A stretch of 64,000 nucleotides of DNA, taken from assembly GCA_026419785.1 (NCBI GenBank), contig JAODTK010005749.1, positions 1-64,000 of the forward strand, given 5' to 3'. The first letter of the stretch is position 1, and the number at the start of each line of letters is the position of its first letter. The notes beneath the pieces are model-generated. The model saw only the letters and a list, made by a program, of their open reading frames with translations. It ran no database searches and was not told where the DNA came from. The position numbers were made by a program, and so were the translations under genes. Shown one piece after another: positions 46,000-57,858 of the stretch. Source of the DNA: Sclerodactyla briareus (Eukaryota; Echinodermata; Holothuroidea; Dendrochirotida; Sclerodactylidae).

Positions 46000-46104
46000 G
46001 GCTAGGCTCACATGAGCCGTTGGTAATGGCTGTCGTCGGCTTAGCTCTACGGCTTTATTATATGTTTGTGTGTTGTGACATTTGTCACATGTTCAACTCT
46101 CAAC

Positions 46105-47365
46105 ATGTCAACCAAAACTGGATCATGTTCATCGTGTGGATCAAACCATTGTAAGCTGCTGTCATGTTTCATGTGCAAACTTGAAACCCACGCATATGAC
46201 TGCAATGATAGTGACAAGAAGTTACGCCCATCTTTCTTTGCTTCTTTAGAGTCTGCAACAAAGAATTACCCCAACTTCTACTTCATTTGTGATCATTGTA
46301 TTACAACCAAGGAAGTCAGTGACCACTCCGTAATTGCTGATCGGTTTGCAGGTATTGACCACAAGCTTGATGCTCTTACACAAGCGATTACAGCTATTAG
46401 AACTCTCTTGATTACCCGTTTCCACTCAGAGACCGTAATCCTCCAGTAATACCATCAGTTATTGTTGGTGGTTCTGGCGAGGAACCTTCCATTGTGAGTG
46501 ATCACACTACATCTACCCTGCGTGCCCCTTCTGTCGACTCACCTTCTCGATGTTATATCCACTTTCCATCAAAGTGTTGCATTCGGGGAATCACCGCAGT
46601 TGATTCTATCCGCCTCATCCACTGCTGGTCTACCCTGTCTTAAGCCGGGTAAGTACAGGAAATCAAAAATTCTTTGTACGAAGAAAAGCAGGTCCTGATT
46701 GTGACTGATGAGAACGTTTGATGTTCACGCCTTGCAGAAAACGGTGGTAGACAATTCTATCCGGTTACAACCAATTATAAATCTCAGAGGTTCAACAGGT
46801 TTTGATCTTTCCAGATGAAATGCAAAAACTGCGATGAAACTCAACTTGAGGGGTAAATTCAGTGTTTACTAGCCTGAAGAGGAGACCCCGACTATTACAT
46901 GTTGCCTTCACACCTGACTTGACAATGATTCCCTCATCACATACTATTGTTAATCAAAATCATGAGTACACAAATGGTTTGTGAGAACAAGGTAGATTGC
47001 TCATCTGAAGGTACTGTACATTAACCAACCAAAAAAAAAAATACTTGAAGGTCCCAAGCTGTTTATCGGTCAGTAATGAAGTACGTGAAACTCACCATAA
47101 TCGTGGCAATCGTCTCAACATTGTTATCCTCTTTTATTGTCTACGATCGTTCTTCATCACACGATGCAACATATGCCAACGCTTTGGTCACTTCAAAGGT
47201 CAATGTCCGACTCCATCCAGTCCATCCTGCGCCAAATGCAGCGAACCCCATGAAACGGAAAGATGTGAATCGATAGGAGTTGCGTGTTGTATCAACTGCA
47301 AGCGAGCTAAACACCCTAACAGTGACTCGCATTCAGCCTACTCCCTGAATTGTGAGACATATTGA
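46105..47365 (+). pseudogene. LINE ORF1 with PHD-like and CCHC zinc fingers
   Basis: Starts at ATG 46105 (MSTKTGSCSSCGSNHCKLLS). The first ~70 residues have cysteines and histidines spaced as in a PHD-like finger (C..C, C..C...H, C, then FICDHC), a known feature of some CR1-group ORF1 proteins. A helix-rich stretch follows (IDHKLDALTQAITAI), then a frame break at 46449. The end carries a gag-like knuckle near 47166-47365: CNICQRFGHFKGQCP, then CAKC.EPHETERC and CINCKRAKHP. Such fingers bind nucleic acid in the ribonucleoprotein. Broken in the middle by stops. Confidence 0.7.
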
Positions 47366-47439
47366 CAGCAAGACAATGACGTGCATCAATCAGCTTTTAT
47401 AAAACTCATTTAAACTGACTGGAACCAACTGGTTCAGGA

Positions 47440-49385
47440 TGATACTCGTCTCCGCTTCCCTATGTAATTGGAACAATGTACAATCTATCTGCAATAAAAG
47501 TGATGAGATTATCGAATATATTATACAGCATGACATTCGATGTAGCCTTTTCACTAAAACTCGGCTCACTACGAATTCTGGTGATATTCTGGAAAATTTT
47601 AAAGTCAACGGGTTCCGACCTACTCCAATGTACCACGCTCGAACAAGAGAGGAGGAGGTGTTGGTATCATGACCAGGAAAACTATCCATGTGAAGAATGT
47701 CAAACCCATCACAAAGTTTACCTCCTTTGAATACCATGAGGTAATCATTAACACCAACGTCGAGCGAACGCTAAACCTTGTTGTATTTTACAGATTATTG
47801 TTGTAACCATTCTCCACATTTTCAATTAGTTCTAATAGCCTCCTTGAATATCTTGCTTTTTTTCTTTCTCTGTCTGTTTTTTCTTGCAGGGATGTTAACA
47901 TTTACTGTGATGATGTGACAGATCTTTTAGCACCATAAGGTCAATGATATTCTTAATGCTTTCAATCTTTCCCAACTAATCATCCAGTCTACTCACGACG
48001 TCAGATGTCCTACGTTGGACGTGCTAATTGTTAACCTCGATCAGGTCCATCTTCGAATATCAACGACCCCAATTATATCCTGCTAAGTGTCATTTTTCCC
48101 GTTTACCACCCTTTGATATGAAGAGTAACATCCCCCAGCTTGGAATTCACTTCTTTCTTTTCTCCTTTCGTCTCTCTCCTTCCTATGCTCTCGGCGAATT
48201 GATATAAAAAAAAAGAAGTTTCACGAATGATATTAACAGTTGTCTGTTGCAATTCCCACCAGTAGTGTTTCAGTGATGCCATCTCGCATATGAGGAACAC
48301 AGTGGGAATTGCTTCTGGAAATCATGCTCTGTATTCTAAAACGTCGCGGGTGTCTTTGAAGCCCCCTGGTTTGACAGTGAAGTACAAAACACGCGTACGC
48401 TCGCAGGAAAGGCCAGAGAAAAAAATGGAAAACTTGCGGAAAGTGATAAATTGATTTTCATTCAAAAGAGGAGAGAAACCACTACTGGCGGCTTGAAGAA
48501 AAACAAATCTTATTACACTGCAAAGCTGAAGATTGTGTTGTGAAGAACCCTCGGAGCTTGTTCAAAATATTCTACAGTGTCAGTGGTATTGATTAAATGA
48601 TGGTGGTCGTGTTACCGATCATGACAATGAGTGTAGGACCTGGCTGTAACCTTTCAACAATTTTTCTGTTAACAAAAATCAGAGACTGCGTCGTGACAAC
48701 CTCCCTCCAGTGTTACAGCATTCTCTGAGGGTTGTGTTCCCTTTAGTGGCGCGATCATTGAAGTGCTTCACTCCTACTAACATTGAGGAAATCCGTTAAA
48801 ATTATCAGCCATTCTGGTAACAAATGGTTCTAAAGTGATGTGTTGCCGTCAAAAACTAATCACAACAATCTGATGTTTTGCGCACATTTGCAATCTCATT
48901 AACATTTCATTATCGACACAGGGTCTTGGACGGCCGTCAAATTAGCTGATAATACCCCAGTCTTAAGAACATGGCAATATGTGAAGTTCTGAAGGATACA
49001 GACCTATCGCTAATTCCAAATTTGTGGGTAAATTGGTTGATGTTGAACGGGGTTACTCAATCGTCTTGAAGAGCACATGTGCACTAATAAACTTCCATAT
49101 CCGAGCAACTGAGGTAAAAGAAACACATTAGCACAAGAGACGCGTTGTGAGGTTAATTAATGGAATTTACATTGCTAAGATGATCATTATGCTACTGTCC
49201 TTCTTTTACTGACTCTCTTAGCGCTGCTTCGACATGTGACCACGGTATGAATATCACATCATCAGTCTTGAATTGGTTTGTATGGTACTGATGTCAAAAA
49301 TGGTTCAATTCTTCCATTACTGACCGCAAGCCAGAGAGTTCTGATGGTGAGAAGTTGTCTAATTCTTGTGTAAGTTACACCGGGC
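47440..49385 (+). pseudogene. LINE ORF2: endonuclease and partial reverse transcriptase
   Basis: The endonuclease region reads NVQSICNKSDEIIEYIIQHD near 47487 and F(T)KTRLTTNSGDILENFKVN near 47552 (family: ETRL). After frame changes come RKTIHVKNVKPITKFTSFEY near 47677 and GDVNIYCDDVTD near 47890 (family: GDFN..). The reverse transcriptase starts near 48770 with an EEIR-type linker, KYRPI-like residues near 49005, a SGYRKHHSTET-like trace near 49105-49160 and a LLDLS(A)AFDT(V)DH-like trace at 49195-49235. The sequence stops near 49385, before the FADD active site. Strongly frameshifted. Confidence 0.7.
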
Positions 49386-52300
49386 GAAAAAAAGGTTAGT
49401 TCACGCATTCGTCCACTAATCCGTCCACCCATAGTTCACGAACGTGCGCGATCGTTACCACATGTGTCCACTACGAGTGGACGGGGGGAAAAAAACCAGC
49501 GGACACATTTTCTCGGACCAGTTAGTCACGGAGATGGAACATGTCCACTAACCGTCCACTTTGTTTGTACGCCTCCCCGCGCATTGCGTCCAGGTCTCCG
49601 TCATGTGGTTGTTCCATTCATGGGGGTGTCCGTCTTCATTTGGTAATTTTATCAGAGATCTTCCTTATAATCCAAGGTTCACAGCGTGAAGACCGCCATC
49701 AGTTCCGACCAATGTTGCTATGTACAACATGAACTCGCATTCCATATCCACTTTATATAAACCGCGAATGAGGGGACATGACAGAATCGAGTTTCAAATT
49801 TGAACTGTGTTTTATTTCGACTCAGTTTTGTCACGTCGGTAATTCAGCAAATGTACATAGGTTGATATAACCAAATACTGGCAACTGCACTTTCAATAGT
49901 GAAAGCTACTCGGTTGTATTTTGAATCTAAATGTTTCGAAGAATGCTAAAGGGAAATGAGAGTGGAAAGCTGTGACTCAAATAAGTTTATCAGAAAATTC
50001 CAACCGCCAAACGACTTTTTCGTCCATTGCAGCGAGAAAAAGAGAGCGATCTACTATTACTAATGTGAATGTGACATTGAGCGGGGAAGGAAAAGACTTG
50101 TGCAATATAAAGTAAATGCAAAATTCTTTAAAAACCCTGTCACACAAGAATGGTAATATGATTTGAATGTGAGTCACAGAAGCTTCGTTTAGTTTTAGTA
50201 TATGATACAAAAAACTGTTAACTAGAAAAGAAATATCAACTTACACTTTTCACCACTTATGGGGATCAAAAATTACTGTACTAATGTTAGTAACGTTTGA
50301 TAGAATGCAAGTTTACACTTCAGAAGCACTACTTGAGAGTTTACTACCGGAGTTCATTACGTTCAATCTGTTGACCCCGAATGCAACCACCATTCACAGA
50401 TTTGACTCTGCATTTTTTCGTCCCGTCGTCCGCTACGAGGAAAGAGGTGAGGACAATTACGCCCTATGCCCCTTTCGAACTGTGTAATTAGGGAAATAAA
50501 AACAGGTTATACCTGTGGTACCCCCCCCCTCGCACATGCACATGCGTCGCGGCGCTCCCCAACGTTACGCTAATGAGTATATAGGCCTAGGAGGTTCACT
50601 GTAATTTTGAGATGTCCATGCAGTGGGGAAAGGGTTCTGGGGGTGGCGAAGAGCAACTCGAAGTAGCTAAGTAGGCCTGGGCGCGTCCATGAACCACTTA
50701 GCGGACATCGGCTCTTTCGCGGGTTTATGACCTAAAGGCCGTGCACTGTGTAACGTACGCGCAGGTTGGTCTTTTGGGCAATACGGCGGAGTGGTTCGTT
50801 TCTAAAACCGACGGCCATATGGAGCACCTGGTTGTTTTGCGACTTAAAAAATGTCATGGACACGGAACCGTAGTGATGACGAATTTATGTGCAACCATAG
50901 TCAATAAGCTATTTCGCAATTTCTGTGCTTCAGTTTGTGGGCGTGTCTTTATGTTGCTATATAACTCTTGATTATTTTATCCGACATAAATCGGAAAATG
51001 AATATAACAAACCCCGGCTTAGTGATTTCACATATAGGGGCGACCTCGCTATCCAACCGATACCGAGATCACTCTGGCTCACAATTCTGGATGAGGGTAT
51101 CCATTCGTATTCTAGAGTGCGCTGCCACCACAGAACGTTCGGGGGGAATAGACGAGATTCTGATCAGATTCCCACCATAACGCAATAATCATTACGGCGT
51201 TTTTTGCACTGTCCGCCACGATTTGAAAACGCAACCACTTCATCATCATTTTTCGGATTTTATTGTTGGTACTCATAGGGTGGACATCTATTAAGTTTTG
51301 TGATGCAGGATCGTATATTTTCGGCCGGGGGGACGTTTTCGAAGATCGTCTTACAGGCTGTTCGGTTCTCGGTTCAACGCTGCGGTCATTCCCCATGACC
51401 TTTGACACATATCAATATCATCCATCAACTGTAAACTCCGAACTGGTTTATTCGTTTCGATGAACCAAGATGTGATATTCAATAGTGAAGAACATCACTC
51501 CCAGTCTATCGCCATGCAAACTCACTAGAGTGTCAACGAATTACCAACACAAACGTGCCAATCAACCGACAAAATTTCGACGACCTCAGCTGACTGAAAT
51601 CAATTAACCGTAATTTCTCAATGTATAACAGGCTCGTTTTCAAACTCCTACGTCCTGGCAACAGTTCCTCACTCAATGACTCTAGAATGGTTTACAAGAA
51701 AAACACCAAACAAATCTGAACAGGTTGATACTGCACAATATGACTATAGTATTCAACACGCACGTTTAATGTTTCCCAAAAAAAACAACACTTATAGGAA
51801 GTGTCACTTATTTTCTAGACACGTTGGAGCTGCCGAATCTGCCCTAAGTCTATGTCATGCTCCCCCAATCAACGAAGATACCACGTGTATCCCTGCTTAA
51901 TACTGATATGGAAACTATCCTACGGGAAATTAACGTGTCCGATGCTTGAGAATTGGGTCCACATTCGTCAGTCCGGTAATTTTATGTAATTCAACGATTG
52001 TATGCATGAATTTTCTCTCAATATATAATGATTGCGTCCTGTATTTTGTGCTTCTTGTTAATTTGTCACGATTAATAATAATTAATCGATATGCACGGAA
52101 AGTTTGTTTTTCTCTTGACATCTCAAATGGTGAAGACATCTTCAATCTGTATCGACCTTTGGGGCATAATTAGATTCATTTGATTTATGAACTGACAGCC
52201 GACTTACGACCCACTCACTATCTTCAATTGAATACTCCACTTTTTCCTTTTACGGGATCGTTTATTACTGACTGGAGGCTGGGCATTCAACCGATGCGTA

Positions 52301-55300
52301 ATTATGTCCGGAATGAATGTGAGAATCAAATATCTACTACGAAACTACTTTGCTTCAGAAGAGACACACTTTAGTTTATGCGGGAAGACCAGGAACATTG
52401 CAGTAGCCCATGCATGAGAGTAGTTCGCTAATTGGCTTTTTGTAGGAAGATTATCATTAATTTCTTTCGCGGTGATCCGGGAATATTTTGCCGTATTCAT
52501 GTTTGCTTGCTTTTTTAGAATTTTATTTTGTCTGTGTGGAACCAATATCATCTTGCAAACTGAAACTGACATATTAAGAGTCACTGGACTCCTTCACAGT
52601 TCACGTGTTTCTCACACTTTTCCACAGCTTACCAAGCTCGCAGTGACGCAACACTGGAATCCTACCTAATACGACGCGTCACAACCCTTTTCCCAGCAAT
52701 CCGTGGGGTCCCTCTGGGATTTGGTGGTCTGGGTCCCTACATGGGACCATTCAACACGACCGTCGCATATTTCTTGAAAGAAGTTGTGGGTCCATGTGCG
52801 GGATGCGATATGACTGGTATTCCGGCGTTTTATTTATGAAATGATTACAAAGGGATAGATAACCTTTGAAATGACTCGAAAAGACGATAAAAATGCGCAG
52901 TCCGTGCATATTGAGGGCTGATGCCGCTTTTGCCGCTTTTGGTAGTTTTGTTGCCTTAGTCAGTTACATTTGGCATTTGTGACTCTGTCTCTGAGAATAA
53001 CACTACAACAAATCTGACATTTTCCCTTCTGGGCGGTCGGCCGATCTCACGTGAGTTTGACATATTGTGCCATGCTCGTTCCGAGTTCCACACTATGGAA
53101 TCCTCCTCGTTTACAGGCTGTTTGATGATTGTGCTATATAAACATTTGAACCCCCCCCCCCCTCAATGATCGTCTAAGATGTTATCCGAGTGAACTCATT
53201 GATTAGAAATGTTTCTCGATTTCGGCGACTTGAGAAATTCCGCAGTAAATGATATTTAATTTATTATGTTATAACGAATTTCGCACCGTAATACGTTTTT
53301 TTTAGGCATACGCATTGCGTCACATACAAATTCGTATTTAAAACTAGCTGCCTCTCTGTTTGATATACGGACATCTCTCTTCTTTCCCCCCTCTTTTCGA
53401 CCGAGAGATACTATTATCAAGGAAAATCCCGTAGAACAAGTCGCGTCCTACACACAAGTCTTTGGGTTTGTTTTGATGATCACTGCTGGCCTGGAATGAG
53501 CATATTGGTCATTATATTATTATTTATTTATTATTATTATTTTGAATTATTTGAGTGTGTTTGACATTGACGGTCGTATTATGACTACCGTTTATAACTC
53601 GATCATTTGTCGCGTGACGAGATACTGTATGACATTCTGGGTGGGAATGTGGAACGGGCCGTAAATCGGCAAGAATCCATTGATTCTGTTATCAATAACA
53701 GAATAGAATCGTATCTGTGAGAGGATCAGGCCCATTGCATTTTATGTACCAGCATGTTATTGAGTTCCCTAAGCTCGAAGCCAGCTTTGCCAACTAGCAG
53801 TCAACCCCTTTTTCTCAATCTCAGCTGGTTGCAATAATCCCCTCGGATTGGCTGATGAGGCGTCCCTATGCAGTTTTACAAATCGGTCACACATCTCCCC
53901 GAATGCTTGAGCTTTGTAATTGTCGTTGTAATTGATTGTATTCACTTCCTTATCTTTCATTTCCCGCTCTTGCATAATAAACTGCTGTGCCATTATGTCA
54001 CTTATTAACTATTCCCGTCAAACGTTTTTACTTTAATGTGAATTTGTCATGTATGCCATTGTTTATCTGTCCCTACTCTAAGTTTGGTATTTCCCTTGAT
54101 ATGTACAGGCTTATATTACTTATTTTTGTTAATGGAAAATGAGCGCAAATTGCTCAAAAGTACATATGCGGACAGTTCTATGTCAAATCATTTCACCAAC
54201 GAATAGGCGAATTTTACATGAAATAAACAAAATTATTTTGAAAACCTTCATGATGGCAAGCCGATTGATGAAGTGCCTTCCGGTCACTATTGACTCACGG
54301 TTTACTAGTTCCTATGAACCGAACATAGTCATTTATGTTGAAGCGATTTGAGCTCTACGTTGAAAAGGCGCTAAGATCACCCAAATATCAGATTATCAAT
54401 CTCATTTGGCAGACACGTAATTGCTGCATATCAGTAGAAAAATGTCTTCTATTTCCAAATTGTACGAGAATTGTACGAAATCTTCCCTATTCACTCATAG
54501 TCAACTCATCCGTTTCGTAAAATACTGAAAGACGATTTGGGTGTTCAAATTATCACAAGATACACGTGATACAATGGGTACATTTCTAATTCAGGTGTAT
54601 GGAATTAAATCGTCAGATCGCGAAATACAGTTTTTTTCCCCGCAACACTGGAAGTGTTCGGGGATCTTATGGTATTGGGGTTAGCCGCCGTCTCCGCGCC
54701 CCGCCACGAGTCCGAAACTTCGGCGTTAGCGCAATAACCTTGGTACACTGTTCGTCCTAAGCACAATCTCGATGAGTTCGAAAGTGGTCGTCACTGCATG
54801 TCTGCTGTACTCTATTTTGCAAGTTTTAAACGAAAACCAGTTGGCCCAAAAATTTACATAAACTTGGTGTTGTGGACAAACGATGGTCCCGAGTGAATTT
54901 AAGGCGTCACCGGAGGTCAAATTGCCCGGTTTTTTGGCGAAAATACAGAGTTAGTCTGATTACATGAAACTTGATGAGTGGGGGACAAGTGGGTTCGAGT
55001 GAAAACATGACAGTAAATTCAAAGGGCACCCGAGTCTAATTTGCTTTTTATTCAAGATTTTTTCTGAACGTTTGGCGTTCAGATTCTAACGTACTTGGAT
55101 ATTTGAACTACATTGGTCTGAATCCACAGGTAGGCATTTCAAGTCACACGAGAGTTCCAATGGTACATCAACCTCGATGTGCTTTCTGTCAACAAGGTGC
55201 CACAAAGGCCGTATTCTGCGGGGATCTACACGTCGCTTTTTACCAGCCGCACATGTCTAGTTTATTTTCCTCCGCTTCCTGGTGCCCCAAACTCATAACT

Positions 55301-56160
55301 CGAATATAGAATTTGCTAAGACCACACTCTAAGCATGCTCCTCATTACAATGTGGTGTCCTCTCAAAACACTGGTTCAATTCCTGTCGATATCACCGTGA
55401 TGTTTTATCACGATTTGCACGCAGCGATCGGAAGAGATGCAATCATCCAAATGCACTCAGTGGATAGATGAAACGCGTACGGTTGTTGCAGTCTTACGTG
55501 CTCCTATCCTACCGATGGCTAACAATTTCCCCAATAGACAATAGAATCACTGGAGACTGTTAAATGCATATCAAAGGCTGTATTCACTGGAATTAATATT
55601 TATGTTACCCAAAATTAGGAAAGAGGGCACAGTCCGATATGATTAAACAAATACTGGAACAATTTAAGTGAGAACGACCTCTTTGTGCCCCTAATTACCA
55701 CCAGGTTTACTCACCCAAGAGGAAAAAGCATTAATGCCAAATTTATAGCCTGATCTGTGGCAAATCGTTCTGGACTTATCATATCCGCAAGGGTTTAATC
55801 AGGCCTTAACTCTGCTTACCTCAGATGAACCGTTGACCTGAAACATTGGGGATCGTCTCATCACGGGGAACCCACTACCAATGTGAGCTTTTTTCCACAA
55901 AATGACCCACTGCTTCACACCAAAAACACAGGATCCTTATACTCCCATAATATAACAGTGGGCCGAAAAATTTTCAGCTTGTGATCGAGACCCACGTTCT
56001 GACTCATCCATTCCATCGTGTCACAAGTTTTTTTAGACTTTTACTTTGCTGACGCGCAGAGCGACTTTGTTACCTAACCAAAAATGATGTATCATACACT
56101 CGATCATGGGAACCTCCATGCCATACCAAGCATGGACTCAATCCATCTAGGTGGGGTCCG
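49386..56160. other. Spacer DNA without recognised gene
   Basis: No mobile element or gene was recognised. Notable points are GTCCACT/GTCC words near 49410-49560, poly-C runs at 50521-50529 and 53151-53162 and an ATT-rich microsatellite at 53511-53544. The longest frames (for example 74 codons on the minus strand at 53769-53993) have no known motif. Confidence 0.4.
53511..53544 (+). repeat. ATT/ATTT microsatellite
   Basis: ATTATATTATTATTTATTTA followed by TTATTATTATTATTTTG. This kind of tail often ends L2-type LINEs, but no LINE coding trace precedes it. Confidence 0.8.
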
Positions 56161-56165
56161 ACCGT

Positions 56166-56256
56166 CCACACACCACCCCCCACCACACACAGCACACACA
56201 AACACGCGCGAGCGCTCGCGCACACGCCCCCCCACCCCACACACAGCACACACACA
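56166..56256 (+). repeat. CA-rich repeats around a 16-bp GC palindrome
   Basis: Two similar CA-rich blocks (CCCCCCACCACACACAGCAC and CCCCCCCACCCCACACACAGC) flank GCGCGAGCGCTCGCGC at 56206-56221, which is a perfect 16-bp palindrome. The whole segment is alternating or near-alternating purine-pyrimidine. Confidence 0.9.
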
Positions 56257-57769
56257 TCACTGTCATACGGCATAGATTCATGGAGATAGGAATAACATGG
56301 GAGGGGGTGACATGTTCTGGATGAGGCAACACACACTATTGGTACGCCTGTACGATGAAGACACAATAGTTGACACGCGTCTAGAATTCCTTTTCATGCC
56401 CGAAACTTTGGATCAACAGGTTTACCCAAATGTCGCTCATCTTGTGGTGGGCTCTCGATGAAGAATTCGTTCCCCCAGCTCTAAGGAATAGGCGCCTTCC
56501 CTGTGAATCCTGCTTTCTATATATACGTACTTAAACAACATGTCTGAGTGATGGGACGGGAAGGCGGTGCTGTTCGCCATCGTTGGTGTCCTGATGACGA
56601 TATGATCTTCCTCCTACCCTCTCGTCAGACATCTCGTCAACGGTTATGTTTCTCGATAACTCTCTTCATTCACTTCACGTCGCTCATTCCTTTGTTCTTC
56701 TGGCGTGAAGCTGAAATGAAGGGGTAAATACAGAGTCAACCCGATGAATACTGCATAAATCTCCCATCAAAATGAATGATCGTGGTACAATATTTTCTCA
56801 ACCCTTACTTGTCCATTTCATCTCGAAAACTGATTTTGTGAGAACGAAAATGGATTTCACGAAGCGTTCACGGGATACGAATATTATGTTATCGACTCAA
56901 CCCAGCAACTCTTGAACTGTTGTGTATAATTCACACAACATTTTGTATCTCCACACTATCCCGGTATGTGTGAGGATTAAACAACATTGGTGTAAAAATA
57001 CCATCTGTTCGATCATACATAGTCATGTGTCTTCCCACACCACACCGTCGGTAGGTGTGCACTTTACACACAGTTAAAGAGTGAGGGGTTTGGCCAATGG
57101 AGTGCGCCAGTGCCGATGATAGAAGTTTTGTTTTGTTTTATACGGTCCCATATATTTCTAGCCAGGTTTTCAGATTACTTACTAAAAAAAAATCGCTGAA
57201 CAGTATGAACCGCTGGCAGTAGACTTCGATGTCATTGACCTACAATTTCTACTTCTGAGACCTCAGATCTTTCGCTGGTTAGTTTGATGGCTTTCATTGG
57301 CCTCTAATGAATGACCACACAAATCCAGGACCGTCCCCTACTGTCCATGGTTCCAAATAGCTATTCAATTGGATACCGCAAATACATTTTATTATATTGC
57401 CCAGCTGGAACTCTTCAAATTAGACCTCACCAAAGGAATTAACCTCCCGGACTATTTTCTATGCAAACCGTTCACCCAATATTGTAGAATGGTTGTCACT
57501 AAACACGTTCAATCTCTCTCGGTACCGACACACAAGGAAAATAGCGACATAGTCGACCGAGAGTGGACAGTTTTCTGGCCTAGAGAAATGTGACCATGGA
57601 CAGATTTGACATCATACCGTATTTGACCTCCATCTGTGATGGTAATCCAATGGCTACCTCTCTCTTCTTTCTTCACCATTTCGCTCGAATGATTGCAATC
57701 TATGAGTCGGCGAGGGTGAGGCCGAATTAATTGTGCAATTATACGCACCATCAGGGAGGCGATCAATGT
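56257..57769. other. Spacer DNA without recognised gene
   Basis: AT-rich sequence, nothing recognised. Confidence 0.4.
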
Positions 57770-57858
57770 TGGGGGGGGGAGCGGGGGGGAGCGGGGGGGG
57801 GACGTGGGGGGGGGGGGGGAGGGGCGAGGGGGGGGGGGGGGGGAGGGGGGGGGGGGAC
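57770..57858 (+). repeat. Poly-G rich tract
   Basis: About 90 bases almost entirely G with single A, C or T interruptions (AGC, ACGT, AGGGGCGA). The minus strand gives proline-only frames which are not genes. Runs like this can form stacked G-quadruplexes and are hard to sequence. Confidence 0.9.

Larger units (their letters stand above)
46000..49385 (+). mobile_element. CR1/L2-like two-ORF LINE, 3'-truncated
   Basis: A 5' leader is followed by ORF1 (46105-47365) and ORF2 (from about 47440). ORF2 carries an endonuclease and the first half of a reverse transcriptase, then ends abruptly near 49385, where the sequence changes to GTCC-rich DNA. LINE copies are normally 5'-truncated, so losing the 3' half while keeping the 5' end implies a later deletion, rearrangement or misassembly. 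Many frameshifts and stops. Confidence 0.75.

Noticed and set aside
53769-53993. 74-codon minus-strand frame, fairly polar and protein-like
   Set aside because: No recognised motif, splice borders or neighbouring coding trace; too short to support alone.
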